Assembly: GCF_030272615.1 (NCBI RefSeq)
Contig: NC_081408.1
Location: 604,739,673 to 604,803,672, forward strand
Direction of reading: 5' to 3'
Length of the DNA stretch: 64,000 bases
From: Cryptomeria japonica
Taxonomy: Eukaryota; Streptophyta; Pinopsida; Cupressales; Cupressaceae
Shown here: positions 21,371 to 33,380 of the stretch, in pieces
How positions within the stretch are numbered: the stretch's first letter is position 1
Layout of the letters: every line of letters begins with the position of its first letter
Translations under genes and position numbers: made by a program
The notes under the pieces: model-generated
The model's input: only the letters and a program-made list of their open reading frames with translations
Databases searched by the model: none
What the model was told of the DNA's origin: nothing

Positions 21371-23353
21371 GGAAGGTATCATTCAGTTCAAAGGAAGCCC
21401 TAACTATTTATCAAAGACATATGAAAGTCTAGAGGGAGATCCAAATCTACTGGAAAGTCCAAAGTCATTTGCTATAATTGCAATAAATCAAGACACTTCT
21501 GTAAGGATTGCAAAGAAGAAAGGAAGAATAAAAAGAAGAAGTTTGATTTTGATTCTAAGTTTGAGATGAAGATGGTGATGGGTTCATAGAAAATTTGGCC
21601 ACTTATGCTGGTAATGATGCATGGTTAATTGACTCAAGTGCATCTTTTCATATAGCTTTCAATAGATTTTTTTTTTTGAATATGAAGAATTTAATGGAGA
21701 TAAGGTGTACTTGGGTAATGAATCTCATTTAGCTATTGTTGGTCATGGTAAAGTTAGAATCAAGTTTCCTGATGGTAGAATAAAAAGGATTAGTGGTGTG
21801 TTGCATATCCCTGGACTAGCTCAAAATCTATTGTCTATGAGAAAACTAATAGATGCGGGTGTGCAAGTAGTTTTTTGTAATGCAAGATGAAAAATAATGG
21901 GCGGTCCTATGGTAATTACTAGATGTGTCAGATTTGGCACATTGTATAAGCTGGATGCATACACTATTGAGTTTAATAGTACTAATGTGAAAAGTAAATC
22001 TATGAGTGCTTTGTTGGAAGAGGTGAAGGTTTCACCTTTAGCAGATGGTTGTGGCTTTTGGGTACCTAAGGGTGATTTTTCTTTTGAATCAAAGTTACCT
22101 TTAAATAAGACTATGTTATGTGTAAGAATTGGCTATGAAGGTAGCCACTCAAGATCTAGAGGCAATGGAAAGCACAAGAACAAGAGAGAAATAATATGTG
22201 ACGAGAACAAATTATATTCTCATCAATATTGCAAATTGTTCCAGATCAACATACAATGTACATGAGCCTGCTTACAAAGGCAAGGCAAAAGAGAATGAGA
22301 GCATACAAAAATGACATGTGGCCCAATTAGATGCAAGGGTAGGTAGGAGTTAGTTAGAATTCAACCACCTAACACAAGTAGCAATGCATCCTAGGAAAGG
22401 ACAATTTCACCTAAAGTGGAAATGCTCCAACTACTCTTATGCAATTCCTTAAGTAAGCTTAAGTAAAGTCTAGTTATATCCTAGGAAAGAATAAACCAAG
22501 GTATAATGCCTTAATTACACCAACATTATGGTACTAGAGACTTGGCCACAGTGGAGAAAAGGGTCTAAGGACCTTGAAATATAAAACCTTGTTGAAGATT
22601 TGAATTATTGTAATATTTCTTTTGATTCTATTAGGATTGCAAATTTATGAAAAGGAAAACCATGTTTAGTTTTACTCAAGTTCTCATAAATCTTGTGGTG
22701 TGTTGGATCTTATTTTGATGTGTTTTGTCTTGTAGATGTTCCTTCTATTGTAAAATCCACATATTATGTTTCATTTAGTAATTATTATAGTATAAGGACA
22801 TGGGTATATTTTCTAAAGAGTAAATCTAATTTTTTTAGTCGATTTAAAGAATTTAACAAAATGGTTGAGTTGTAGATTGGAAAATAAATAAATTGTTTGA
22901 GGATTGATAATGGTTGAGAATTATACTCTAATGATTTTGATAGATTCTATAAAGATTGTGGCATTCATAGACTTAACACAACTCTGTATTCTCCACAACA
23001 GAATGGAGTTGCAAAAAGAATGAATAGGACACTGATGGAGGGGCTAAGAGTATGTTGAGTGCTGCTAGTATAGAATATATTTTTTGGATTGAAGCTATTG
23101 TCACTACTTGCTATCTGATTAACATATCTCCTACATTAGATCTTGTTGACAAAGTTCTTATGGAGGCATGGTCAAGTCATAAGCCTTTATTGAGACATCT
23201 TAGAGTTTTTGGTTGCAAGACATATGCACATGTACAAGAAGAGACAATGACAAAGTTGGAGAACAAGGTTGTGAAATGTATCTTCATTAGATATAGTTAT
23301 GGTGTGAAAGGCTACAAGATTTGGCACCCTATTTCACAAAAGATAATACATAC
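21370..23353 (+). pseudogene. Copia element C: gag end, protease and integrase
   Basis: Order: basic gag tail and zinc knuckle CYNCNKSRHFCKDC (21472-21513), protease with DSSAS in place of the usual DSGAS (about 21633), a frameshift at a T-run (21667-21678), then the region before integrase (GVLHIPGLAQNLLSMRKL). After an unrelated insertion the integrase core follows: STYYVSFSNYYSIRTWVYFL, the second Asp in RIDNG, Glu-site region SPQQNGVAKRMNRTLMEG (Lys where Glu is expected), and the C-terminal FGCKTYAHVQ...GYKIWHP block. Stops and frameshifts are frequent. It is interrupted at 23353 by Tat element B and resumes at 51189. Confidence 0.85.
22150..22560. mobile_element. Unidentified insertion in copia C
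   Basis: About 400 bases with no match to the copia reading frame, placed between the GAG-pre-integrase motif (about 22115-22145) and the resumed copia sequence after about 22580. Its composition suggests a piece of an LTR or a short non-autonomous element. I could not find convincing terminal repeats or a target duplication. Confidence 0.4.
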
Positions 23354-24573
23354 TGTGCTATGCTCAAATTCATCATTGCTAAATAAGAAATAAGGAAAAT
23401 CACGAATCCCTTAACTATCTAAGCAATCCAAACATAAAACCAATGAAATAGATGCAAAACAGAATGAAATTAAACAACATAAAACTCCCTATTGTGCATC
23501 ATGGCTTCCATTGCTCTTCTTCTCTTTGTGGTATGGTGGCTCTCAGATATTGCGTTGGCAACCTGCAATTGACACAAAGATTCAAAGTTCGTGATTGTTG
23601 AAAAATGGAGATTGAATGCTCAAATTATAGATTTTTGGAGAAGATTGATTGAAAGGTGGAACAGACTGATCAAGAGGTGGAACTCAGGTGAGATCACATG
23701 AAGATTGATAGTTGAACTGCTGATTTGGAGGTGAAACTGAATAGATTGAATATATTAATTGAGTCAACTGATTGAGAAAAAACTAATTGAAGGAAGAAAA
23801 AGAATGATTGGAGGAAATTAAGAAGATGACAAAGCTAACTAGAAGATGGAAATAGAGATTGGAGAGATAAATGATTAATTAATTAATTGATTGAATTAAT
23901 TAATTTAGTATGTGCTCGCACTTTAATTTAGATTTTCAATTTAATCTTTGCATGAGATTTATTCAAATAATTGAATTTATAGTATTTGAATATATTTAGA
24001 ACTTGACTTTGATTTTCAATTTGATTTTTGAAATTATGCACATGTATTTGAATTTAGAAGAAATTAGAAGAATTTTGAAATCAAATGAAATTAGAATTTG
24101 GGGATTTGGAAATGGAATTAGAAGAATTAATTAGTTAATTAAATAATTTAAAGAAACTATTTACTATTTTGAAATGGACTTTAATTAAATAATAAAGATT
24201 ATTTAAATTAAAGGATTAAATCATAATTAATTAAATAATAAATATTTAATTAATATTTAGAAAAAGGTTTAAATGACTAATTAATTAGAGATAGAAATAG
24301 AATTTAGAAGTAATTTATTTAAATAATAAAGATTATTTAAATTGGGGAATTAATCAGAATTAATTAAATAATAAATATTTAATTAATATTAGAAAATGGT
24401 TAAAATGATCAAATGATGAAAGAATAGGAAATAGAATAATTAGTAAGATTATGAGGAAATATGAAATTAGAAGAATAAGATTAATTAACTTAATTAAATA
24501 ATTAAAGAATTATTTAATCAATTAGACGAATAATTAGCACATGATCAATGAGACATTTTTAAGTGTCTACATT
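23354..24573 (-). mobile_element. 3' LTR of Tat element B
   Basis: Minus-strand start TGTAGACACTTAAA at 24573, end at 23354. Rich in TTTAATTAAA-type tracts in the U3 part, as in A, F and K. Confidence 0.95.
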
Positions 24574-24586
24574 TGCCCCTCTTTGA
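24574..24586 (-). promoter_or_regulatory. Polypurine tract of B
   Basis: Minus strand AAAGAGGGGCAAA next to the LTR, the same tract as in A. Confidence 0.9.
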
Positions 24587-24847
24587 GACAAAGTCGGAAC
24601 GACATTGTTTCAAAGAAAATGAAAATTTTTGCCCCAGTATGCCTTGGTACCACTGTATAGTGTGAATATACCCCCTCGGAAAAGGTGGTCAAAAAATTAA
24701 AAAATTGAGACCGTATTTTCGATATCAGTATAATGAGAAAATGTGTGAAGTTTCATGCAATTTTGAGATTATTTGAGTGGGGTACAAGTTGTTTGAAGCT
24801 GGTGGGGACCGTGGGCGTCAAGGTGGCAAAAAACACTAATTTTGAGC

Positions 24848-24855
24848 TATAAATA
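24848..24855 (+). promoter_or_regulatory. TATA box of antisense PMD gene (B)
   Basis: GAGCTATAAATAGAG lies about 100 bases before the PMD ATG (24949), followed by a pyrimidine-rich leader. It lies inside B but is oriented against gag-pol. Confidence 0.65.
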
Positions 24856-25026
24856 GAGATTTTAGGTTTTCATTTGCTCATTTACAATTTGGTAAGTTCT
24901 TGGTTTTCTTTGCGAGTTTTGTGCTTTCCTTTTGAGTATTTGATCATCATGGCTGGCTATAGAGCTCGATTGCACTTGTCGGATGGAGGACAATCTTATC
25001 AGAGACCTCCAAGGACTGGCGACATG

Positions 25027-25431
25027 GTATGTTTCCAAAATTTTGCCTGATTTTGTGCCTATTTTTGATATTTTTCCAAAAAATTTCCAGTGTCCAATTT
25101 TGCATGCATGACACAATCACCTTTTGTTTTTTACGCATTCGCTATAAAAGGTTACGTATTCGCATCAATTGTTACACATTAGCTATAAATGTACCACATT
25201 CGTGCTAATCATTACACATAGTTTGTAAATGTTACGCAGTAGCTCATTTCATTACGCATTCATGATAAATGTTACACATAAGTTGTTATTGTACCGCATT
25301 AGTGCTATTTGTCACACATGGGTTTAAAACATTACGCATTCATTGTATGCGAAGGTTTTTGTCATGCATTTGATAATTTTTTGTGTTCTCGTGATCCGAT
25401 ATCTGATATTTTCAATATTTTCTCTGTGCAG
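25027..25431 (+). other. Intron 1 of the PMD gene (B)
   Basis: GTATGT donor, TTTTCTCTGTGCAG acceptor, phase 0 between codons 26 and 27, equivalent to the intron in A. More than half of it is the 20-bp array. Confidence 0.75.
25131..25350. repeat. 20-bp phased TTACGCATT array in PMD intron (B)
   Basis: Units start at 25131, 25152, 25172, 25192, 25212, 25232, 25252, 25272, 25292, 25312 and 25332: one 21-bp step, then nine exact 20-bp steps. The consensus start is TTACGCATTCG. Only three units keep TTACGCATT exactly; the others differ by one to three bases (TTACACATA, TACCGCATT, TCACACATG). Confidence 0.95.
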
Positions 25432-26790
25432 GAGAACATTGGAGTATTATACTGCCGACATAGCAAACCCAACGAACTTGATCTTCGTGCTAATTTACTT
25501 GAGGAGGAGATCGAGCATATTTGGCAGCTTGGATTATATTATGTGTTACATTTGTCAGAGGTTACGACCAACAGGGCCTTGATTACAACTTTGATAGAGC
25601 GATGGCATTCCGAGACATGTTCTTTTCATCTTCCTACTGGTGAGGCATCCATTACCTTAAAGGATGTATGGCGTATACTGCGTATTCCGATTCATGGTGA
25701 GAGAGTTGTGTATGACCATGATGATGGCGTTGCTGGATTGTGTGCACTTTTTGAGTGTGAGGTACAGGACTTACAGATTAGTGGTCGGTATGATATCCCT
25801 TGGGCTCGATTAGACTATGATGATCTGACTATCGTATTATGCAGTATCGTCGGTGGTTTGTTGATGCCTGATAGACGAGGTCATGGATTTCTAGTGTGAT
25901 GGGGTAGAGTGTTCCATGATATGATTGTGCATCGACGAGTATATTCTTGGGGTCCATGCCTTCTAGCCATGGTGTATTATCAGATGCATGACATTGTATA
26001 TCTTGGTTATCGATCTGTCAGTTGTGGTGTGACATTGCTCCAGACGTGGGCATGGGAGCACATTTCTATTGCAAGACTTGTTATTCATGTTGACTTGCAG
26101 CCTGGTGAGCCTTATGATTATTTGTACACAACGGGTATTAGACACAGGGGTTCAGGTAACACCTTGTATTGGCGACATAAACTTGATGTTCTACAACATT
26201 TCATTTGGAGACCATACTTAGATTGCCCCGGTTGGGCGGATGATGTAGTGCACTTGCCTTTCTGCTGAAAACAAAGATATCTTATTGGTAGGATATTCAA
26301 GATGTAGCGGATTATTGAGATGTCTCTTCCAGGACTGGTACTAAGACAGTTCGGGGAGGTACAGGTTACACTAATGGTTACTGCTTATTTTGCTCGTGTA
26401 TCTCGGGAGGTATCTGATTGGGGGGTATGTATACAGCCACATGTTGCTTCTGCTGAGTTTGATGCTCTTCAACCATTACTTTGGGTTGGCGTAGAGGTGC
26501 AGATAATCCAAGGACTACTCTAGAGTATGATGCATGGTGGACCAGACATAGGCCTATTCCACTTACTGATCTTATTGTTCCGACTACAACACAACAGATT
26601 CAACATCCTAGACAACACTTGACGATAGACATGGAGGAGAGACTCAGAGGAGGAGAGGGGGTGGAGTCACCGAGGGAGGAGATGAGGGAGGTGGAGCAGC
26701 GGAGGGGGTTGATGAGGACATAGACATTGGTGGAGACACCGAGTCTACTAGCAGCGAAGATGACGATGATTCTTCAGGGTCATCGAGAAG

Positions 26791-26791
<1 letters not shown>

Positions 26792-26848
<57 letters not shown>

Positions 26849-26849
26849 A
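26792..26849 (+). repeat. (GAT)n microsatellite coding an Asp run in PMD (B)
   Basis: About 19 GAT triplets. In the frame shared by the acidic tract before it and the coiled coil after it they encode Asp. Element A has a mixed Glu/Asp/Gly tract at this place. Confidence 0.9.
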
Positions 26850-27268
26850 TACCAGAGCTGGAGGATGTGCCTTCTACAGAGGGTGGAGGAGGACAGGTGG
26901 GTGACAGGGATGATGATGATCAATAGATTCTTAGAGCGTGAATTTGGAGTCTAGAGGATGAGGTCGCCAGATGAGATGTCGAGTGAGAGGCTTACCATAT
27001 AGACTATGGTGCACTAGAAATTGAGAGGGATCATCTTCAGAGGGAGAGAGATGAGGTAGTCATACTATCACAGATGATTCAGGCTGCCTATGATCAACAC
27101 TTTGCTCCAGGTACTGATGCACAGAGTCAGTCTGATAAACTTTATTACGCTGCACAGGAGGCTTTTTATTATCGACAACTTTATTATGATACTGTACCTA
27201 AGAGACAAAGAGCTCCTAGGTTTAGTGCTGTTAGAGGCTATTTCGATTCTAGTAGGACTTCCACATGA

Positions 27269-30125
27269 AGGACCAACAGTGGTGGTGTTATGGGACCACC
27301 TCGACATCCTGGGGCAGGAGCTAGTGGACAGGATCCACCTGCTGATAGAGCCAGTGTCTGTTGAGACATACTGATCATGTTATCTGAGCCTTTGGGCTTG
27401 TTTATTGTATTCACACACATTATCATTTTTGAGTTATATATATGATATGCAGTTTTTTGGCGGAGATCTATTATGCTTTGCTTTCTATGTATGTTAAATG
27501 ATACTATGAGTTATATGATGTATGTCTATATGATTCTATATGATTCATGAATGTTTTATGAATGCAATAATTTCTATATGATTTATTAATGATGTTTATG
27601 AATGCAATGGTTTAATGCAATTTAAAACTATATGGATGCATTTTTGAATTATATGGATGCACTTTGAAACTATATGGATGCATTTTTGTTTTTACATGTA
27701 TGCATAAATGATGTTATGAATGCAATGATTACTATATGAATGCATTTTTGTATGATAATGCCAGAACAAATTTTTAACTCAGAGGCACTTTGAAGAAATG
27801 TTAGTAAGATGAAAGAAAGAAGAGATTGATGAAAGAATAAAGTGAGAAAATAATATGATTTAGACAGAAGATGGGAAATCAATAGACTATCAAGAAACAT
27901 ATGAGATGAGAATGAAATTGAATGAATCACGAACCCGTGTCATTTATTTCATTGCACAATATATATTCATCACTGAGCCTTACTATTGAACAATGAAGCT
28001 TAGCACATCAGGGTATAAGGAAGAAATATGTAAAGATATCTTATTGAAGAAACAAACATGTAGCAGACAAGGAGTGAACCCCTCCATTCTGGGAAATACA
28101 CTAGGTGTCGAGGTATGTGTGGCATTCAATAGCTGAATGCTCCTATCATAGACACCCATTAGAGAAATTTCCCTAGAACTTCATCGGTTCACACCACAAA
28201 CAACAAACAAAGAAAAAGATAATGCCCATCATGGCTCATCTAGTCACTTGTAGACATCCTTGAGTAGCATAGGAACATAATTTGTCGTCAAATGATAAAA
28301 GATAAAGACTGACCCAGACAAAACTCAGCAGCTATACTGACCTTGTACCTTTGTTCTCAGTTTCTTGATGTGATGGTTGATAATGTCTGATCTCAGAAAG
28401 TTGCGGACCCCGTTTAAGACTGACCTATCTGATTTCGAGTGTATCCTCTTCTGTTTAAGACAAGATAATGATGACTTGGTATGGATATGATACGATTGAT
28501 AATACAGTTCGATCAGTTGATTGCAGATGTTTGATTGGATAGTCGTATCCTTTGTTAACTTCATGCAAAGCGTTTGCTGGATATCTACTAGGGTATTTGT
28601 TTCTCACAAGAAATTTTATTGCAAGTTTTTTGATTGATTGATTTTTGATTGTTTAGTTCTTTTCCAAGAGCTTTTTCGATGTTTTTGAATTATGTGGATC
28701 AATATTTTAATGTTTTTGATTGAATTTTTCAGGACTTTTTCCAGATGTTTTTGGTTGATTTTTCAAATGACGTTATATGAATGTTTTTTGTATTTTCACT
28801 ACTCTTTCCGAATATTTTGGATTTTTTGAAGGATTTTCCAATGTTTTTGGATTTTTAAGTTTTAACATATTTGAATATTTTTGATTGATTTTTTCAGGAC
28901 ATTTTGCAGATGTTTTTGGTATTTTTAAATTTTCCATTGTTTTTGGGTTTTTTTAGGACTTTTTACAGATGTTTTTGTTTGGATTTTTTTGAATTATGCC
29001 CCCAGTGTGCAGACCTATATGACATGATGATCTGTAGAATGCATGTGGAGACAATGAATTTTTGGCATGACCTATGTTAATGCAATATGCATGATGAAGA
29101 TGCCTTTCCTATTCGAACAAGGATGACTATGTTTGTTTTAGCATTTGTAATACACCAATTGAAATGGAGGTGCAAAACATTTAGCAGATAAGCGGTCAAT
29201 CGATCCTTAAGGTCCCTTGGAACATCCAAATTAACACACTTAGTGACTAGGATTTACAAATGGAGACACAAAAAACTTCCCCATTGGTTCTTGAAACTTT
29301 GATCTTCTTTTGCCCATGTGTGTGCAGATGAGTTAATTCCCGCTCTTGTGTTCACTAAAGATCCTTAGCATCCTATATGACTAGCTACAAGGATTATTTT
29401 AACTTCAAAAACATCCCGAATAGAGCCTTGCTACCAGCAAGCTTTTAGAGCTTCGACGAGATTATAGACTGGAATTTCTCAAATATTGCTCCATTGTCGA
29501 TAAGCATTCATAGCCTTGATGGAGTTACTTGCATTTTACCATAGTCAAGCTTTTTGTCGCACTTTCATGCATGATATTTCAATTATATATCATTGCTCTT
29601 TTGCCTTGAGATTAATATTTGGCATAGCTTTTTTTTTTTTTTTGCCTTGACTTTGTAAGTAATGAAACCTACTTGGGTGTGATAATTACAGTGGTGTTGA
29701 AGTAGAATTTTAGATTTTTCACTAGTCCATATTATTAACTAGGTGTCTAGAATGAATTAGAGATTTTCTTAACGTGTTTTGAGATATAGCAATTGATAGA
29801 TTTTGGGTTAACAAGTCTCAACTAGTGAAATCACTACCCAACCATAAGTAAAGCGTTATCATAGGGTAATGTTGAAAATGAATGACCTGAGGACCTCAAA
29901 GACTCCATTTCCAAATATCTCAGAAAGGAGATGACCCTTGTTTCTCTTGAATGCAAACAGATGATAAACTTGTACAATTGCCTTGTTTTATTGTTGCTGC
30001 TATGCAGAAACTTATGTTAGAAAAATTGTGAATATGGTGTGCTTGAAAAAGAAACTATATGTGATGCAGTGCTTTGAATAAAATGATATGCAATGTGGAA
30101 AGTAAAACCTAAACTAAACCAATCC
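27269..30125. other. Non-coding spacer between PMD and integrase (B)
   Basis: No supported gene. It contains the 21-bp phased array at 27550-27750, a T-rich stretch with repeated GATGTTTTTGGAT-like words (28620-28990) and poly-T at 29629-29643. This corresponds to the spacer 1298-2633 in A but is longer. Confidence 0.6.
27595..27750. repeat. 21-bp phased array downstream of PMD (B)
   Basis: The word TATATGGATGC recurs at 27608 (decayed), 27629, 27650, 27671, 27692 (decayed), 27713 (decayed) and about 27733. Spacing is 21 bp except the last 20. The consensus is near TATATGGATGCATTTTTGAA. Confidence 0.85.
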
Positions 30126-32004
30126 TTAGGTATAATATCGTTTATGGTGCATGCTGTTCATAGGGTCAGATACTAGATCTCCCTCCATGGTAGCCAAATT
30201 GTATGCTCCATTGCATATAACCCTTGTTATGATAAAATGACCTAGCCAGTTAGGTTCAAACTTCCCTAGCTTTTCTCGTTCCGCTAGGTTCCTTTGATTC
30301 TCTTTGAGAACTAGATCTCCCACTTCAAAATTTCTTGGGCACACTCATTTATTATAACTTCGTCTTAGTCCATTTCGATAACCTTGCAGATGATTGAAAG
30401 CAGTTTGTCTCCTTTCATCAAGCGTTTCTAGTTCTTGTAATCTTGCCACCCAATAGTCTTCCTCTGATATGATGTTTTTTAAGAAGACTCTTAGAGACGG
30501 TAGTTCTATTTCAATAGGGAGTATTGCTTCTGTACCATAGACCAAGGAATACAGTGTTGCTCTTGTAGGGGTGCGTACTCCTGTTCTATAAGCCCAAAGA
30601 GCAGGATTTAACTAGAGATGCTAGTCCCGTCCTGTGTCAGTGACAACTTTCTTATGGATCTTCAATATTATATTGTTTGTTGCCTCTGCTTTTCCTTTGC
30701 TTTGTAGATAATATGGTGTCACAAATCTCTGTTGTATCTGAAATTTGTCACAATTCTTTCACTTCTTGATTTTTGAATGGACGTCCATTGTTTGTCACCA
30801 TGCACATTGGAATCTCGTATCTATAGATAATGTAATTGAGCATGAATTTTGCTATTTGCTTTTGAGTGGTGTATGTAAGAGGAATTGCCTCGACCCATTT
30901 AGTAAAGTACTCAGTAGTTGTTAAGATGAATTTGTGCCCATTGGAAGAAGTAGGGTTGATTTTACCCACTAGACCTAATCCCCATTGTGAAAATGGCCAT
31001 GGTGATGTAATAGGTTGAAGATCTTGTGCTTGTGCATGAATGAGATCTCCATGCATTTGACATTGCTTGCATTTTTGCACATATTTATAGGCGTCTTTTT
31101 CCATAGTTGGCCAGTAATATCCTATTCTTAGCAATTTCTTTGACAATGGTGGACCACTTTGATGCACCCCACAAATTCCATCATGGACTTCCTTTAGAGA
31201 AATTTGTGCTTCATTTTCATCAAGACATCGGAGAAGAGTTCCATCAAAGCCCTTTCTATACAATGTATCAACAATAATAGTGTGTTTGGATGCTTGATGA
31301 ATAAGAGTCTTCTTTTGATTTCTAGACAAATCTAGAGACATGTACTGAGTGTGTAAATATGCATTGATCTCATTGTACCATGGGGATTCTGAACCCACAA
31401 TTGCACATACATATTCTGTTGAGGGAATCTCATATGCCGGTATCATCAGTTGTTCTATAATAAACTCAAACTGAGCTTCATTATTAGGCATATTTATAAG
31501 AGACCCTACTATAGCCATGGCGTCAACTGCCTTGTTTTGTATCCTTGGAATCTGTTCAAAAGTGATTTTGCTGAAATGCTCTTTGTAATATTCTACCATT
31601 TTCTTATAAGGCAAGAGTTTGTGATCTTTCATGTTGTAGTCATCATTGAATTTGTTCACAATCAGTTTCAAGTCACCATAGACCTGTAATTCTTTTATTC
31701 TCCACTGCACAGCTATACGAAGTCCTATGAGGAGAGCTTCATATTCAGATATATTGTTTGTACATGGAAAATTTATCCTAAATGACTTAGGGATAGAATC
31801 ACCCTGAGGAGTGATGAAAAGAATCCCAGCTCCAGATCCATGATTTGTATATGACCCATCAAAGTATAATTTCCATATTATAGATGTTGTGAATGTAAAT
31901 ACCGATTCATCTGGAAAGTCTATGAGAAATGGGTGACTGTCTTGTAAAGGAGCCTCTTCTAGTTGATCTACTATAATTTTTACTTTGATGGTCTTTCTGT
32001 CCAC
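30126..32004 (-). pseudogene. Second RNase H and integrase of Tat element B
   Basis: Starts with the plant Tat-type (archaeal-like) RNase H: LYFDGSYTNHGSGAGILF, TNNISEYEALLIGL, VYGDLKLIVNKFNDD. Asp, Glu and Asp catalytic positions are visible. Integrase follows: HDGICGVHQSG...CKQCQMHG zinc module, GLGLVGK where A has GLDLVGK (Asp to Gly at the first catalytic residue), and TNNGRP where A has TDNGQP (Asp to Asn). A one-base deletion near 30748 shifts the frame. The Glu region (GKAEATNN) and the C-terminal part (30545-30126) then appear in another frame, with a stop at 30345 and KRYYT at the end. The two lost Asp residues show that the enzyme was dead even apart from the frameshift. Confidence 0.9.
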
Positions 32005-33380
32005 TACTCTATATCAAACTCACTCAAGATCATGACCCATTTAGCCAATCTCTTAGTCAATGTCGCTCTGCTTAACATATATTTGAGTGGATCAAAGCGC
32101 ACAATGAGTTGCACCTTATGAATCAACATGTAATGTCTAAGCTTTTGAGATGTGAAGATTACGGCTAAACATGCTTGTTCTATAGGAGTGTAATTAAGCT
32201 CATAACCGATCAAGGTTCTACTTATATAGTAGATAGCTCTTTCTTTTCCTTGTTCATCATGCTGTGCCACCAAAGCTCCTAGAGCTAAGTTTGTCACTGA
32301 TATATATAGTAACAAAGGTTTTCCTGGAGTAGGTGGGACTAACACTGGTGTGTTTAGAAGATAATCTTTCAGAGCTTGGAAATCCTCTTGGCATTGTTTC
32401 ATCCATTTAAAAGTGACTCCTTTCCCAAGTAAATGTTGGAATAGATGATATTTATCTGCCAGCTGCACTATGAATCTCCTTATGGATTGCAATCTTCCTT
32501 GTAACCCTCTTAATTGCTTAAGTATTGATGAAGGTTGCATATCTATGGTCACTTTGACCTTGCAAGGGTCTACTTCAATTCCTCTGTTAGACACAATAAA
32601 ATCTAACAGTTTTCCTGCTGTTACACCAAACACACACTTCTTTGGGTTTAGCCTGCCATTGTACTGCTCTAACCGATCAAATATCTATGCAAGGACCATA
32701 AGGTGACCTTCTCTTGTCTGTGATTTAGCCAATAGGTCATCCACATAATCTTCCATTATGTTGTGGATCATGTCATGAAATAGCGTTGTCATGGCCCTTT
32801 TGTATGTTGCTCCTGCGTTTTTAAGTCCAAACGACATCATATTCCAGCAGTATGTTCCCCATGGACAGGTAAAGGCCATTTTATGTTGATCTTCCGGTGC
32901 AATTTTAATCTGGTTGTATCTAGAGAAACCATCCATTAATGATAGCATTTCATTCCCAGCTGTTAAGTCAACTATCATATTGATATTGGGTAATGGGAAA
33001 TCATCCTTAGGGCAAGCTTTGTTTAGATCCCAGAAATCAATACATATTCTTATGCCTCCTATGGGCTTAGTCATAGGTACCAAGTTGGATATCCATTTTG
33101 CATAGTTGATAGGTCGAATGAAACCTACATCCATCAGCTTTTGGATTTCTATTTTGACCAGTAATGCAATCTATGGATGCATCTTTGTTAATTTTTGCTT
33201 GTATGGTCTAACTCTTGGTAGCAAAGATAAATGATATAACACCAACTTAGGATCTAAGCCTAGCATATCTGCATAGGACCAAGCGAGGTTGATAGGACGT
33301 TGTTTGAAAAAATGAATGAACTTGTCCTTTTCTTCCTGGTTTAATTATTTTTCTAGGTGAATATTATGTATAACCTCTCA
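32004..33380 (-). pseudogene. Reverse transcriptase and first RNase H of B
   Basis: From about 33230 leftwards: MDVGFIRPINYAKWISNLVP, ICIDFWDLNKACPKDDFPLP, LSLMDGFSRYNQIKI, MSFGLKNAGATYKRAM and the catalytic MEDYVDDLL. A shift near 32685 leads to the thumb/connection and the gypsy RNase H (ALGALVAQHDEQGKERAIYY, YTPIEQACLAVIFTSQKLRH). It ends at 32004, directly before the second RNase H. A stop precedes the RT block (MHP-stop-IALL near 33165). The RT motif itself is intact. Confidence 0.9.

Larger units (their letters stand above)
24949..27268 (+). pseudogene. Antisense plant-mobile-domain gene in Tat element B
   Basis: Exon 1 (24949-25026) begins MAGYRARLHLSDGGQSYQRP and ends at a GTATGT donor. 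The intron (25027-25431) ends TCTGTGCAG. Exon 2 begins ENIGVLYCRHSKPNELD, in phase. PMD blocks match those of A: IERWHSETCSFHLPTGEASI, RILRIPI, LLMPDRRGHGF, HDIVYLGYRSVSCGVTLLQT, WRPYLDCPGWADD. An acidic region with a (GAT)n Asp run, then a coiled-coil tail (QEAFYYRQLYYDTVPKRQRA), follow as in A. Stops occur at 25897, 26266 and 26305, and the frame shifts near 26480-26520 and 26600-26700. A start at the ATG at 25309 would lie inside the intron and is less likely. The role is unknown; the shared structure with A suggests an inherited component of this Tat family. Confidence 0.85.

Noticed and set aside
25131-25350. CRISPR-like regular repeats
   Set aside because: Units of 20-22 bp with no spacers, degenerate, inside plant retrotransposons; not a CRISPR array.
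25309-25431. Alternative PMD start at the ATG at 25309
   Set aside because: This part is the 20-bp array; the GTATGT...TGTGCAG intron joined to the exon at 24949 agrees with the gene model in element A.
26727-26954. ORF with a long Met run
   Set aside because: Shadow frame of the (GAT)n tract; the Asp frame is continuous with the acidic tract and coiled coil.
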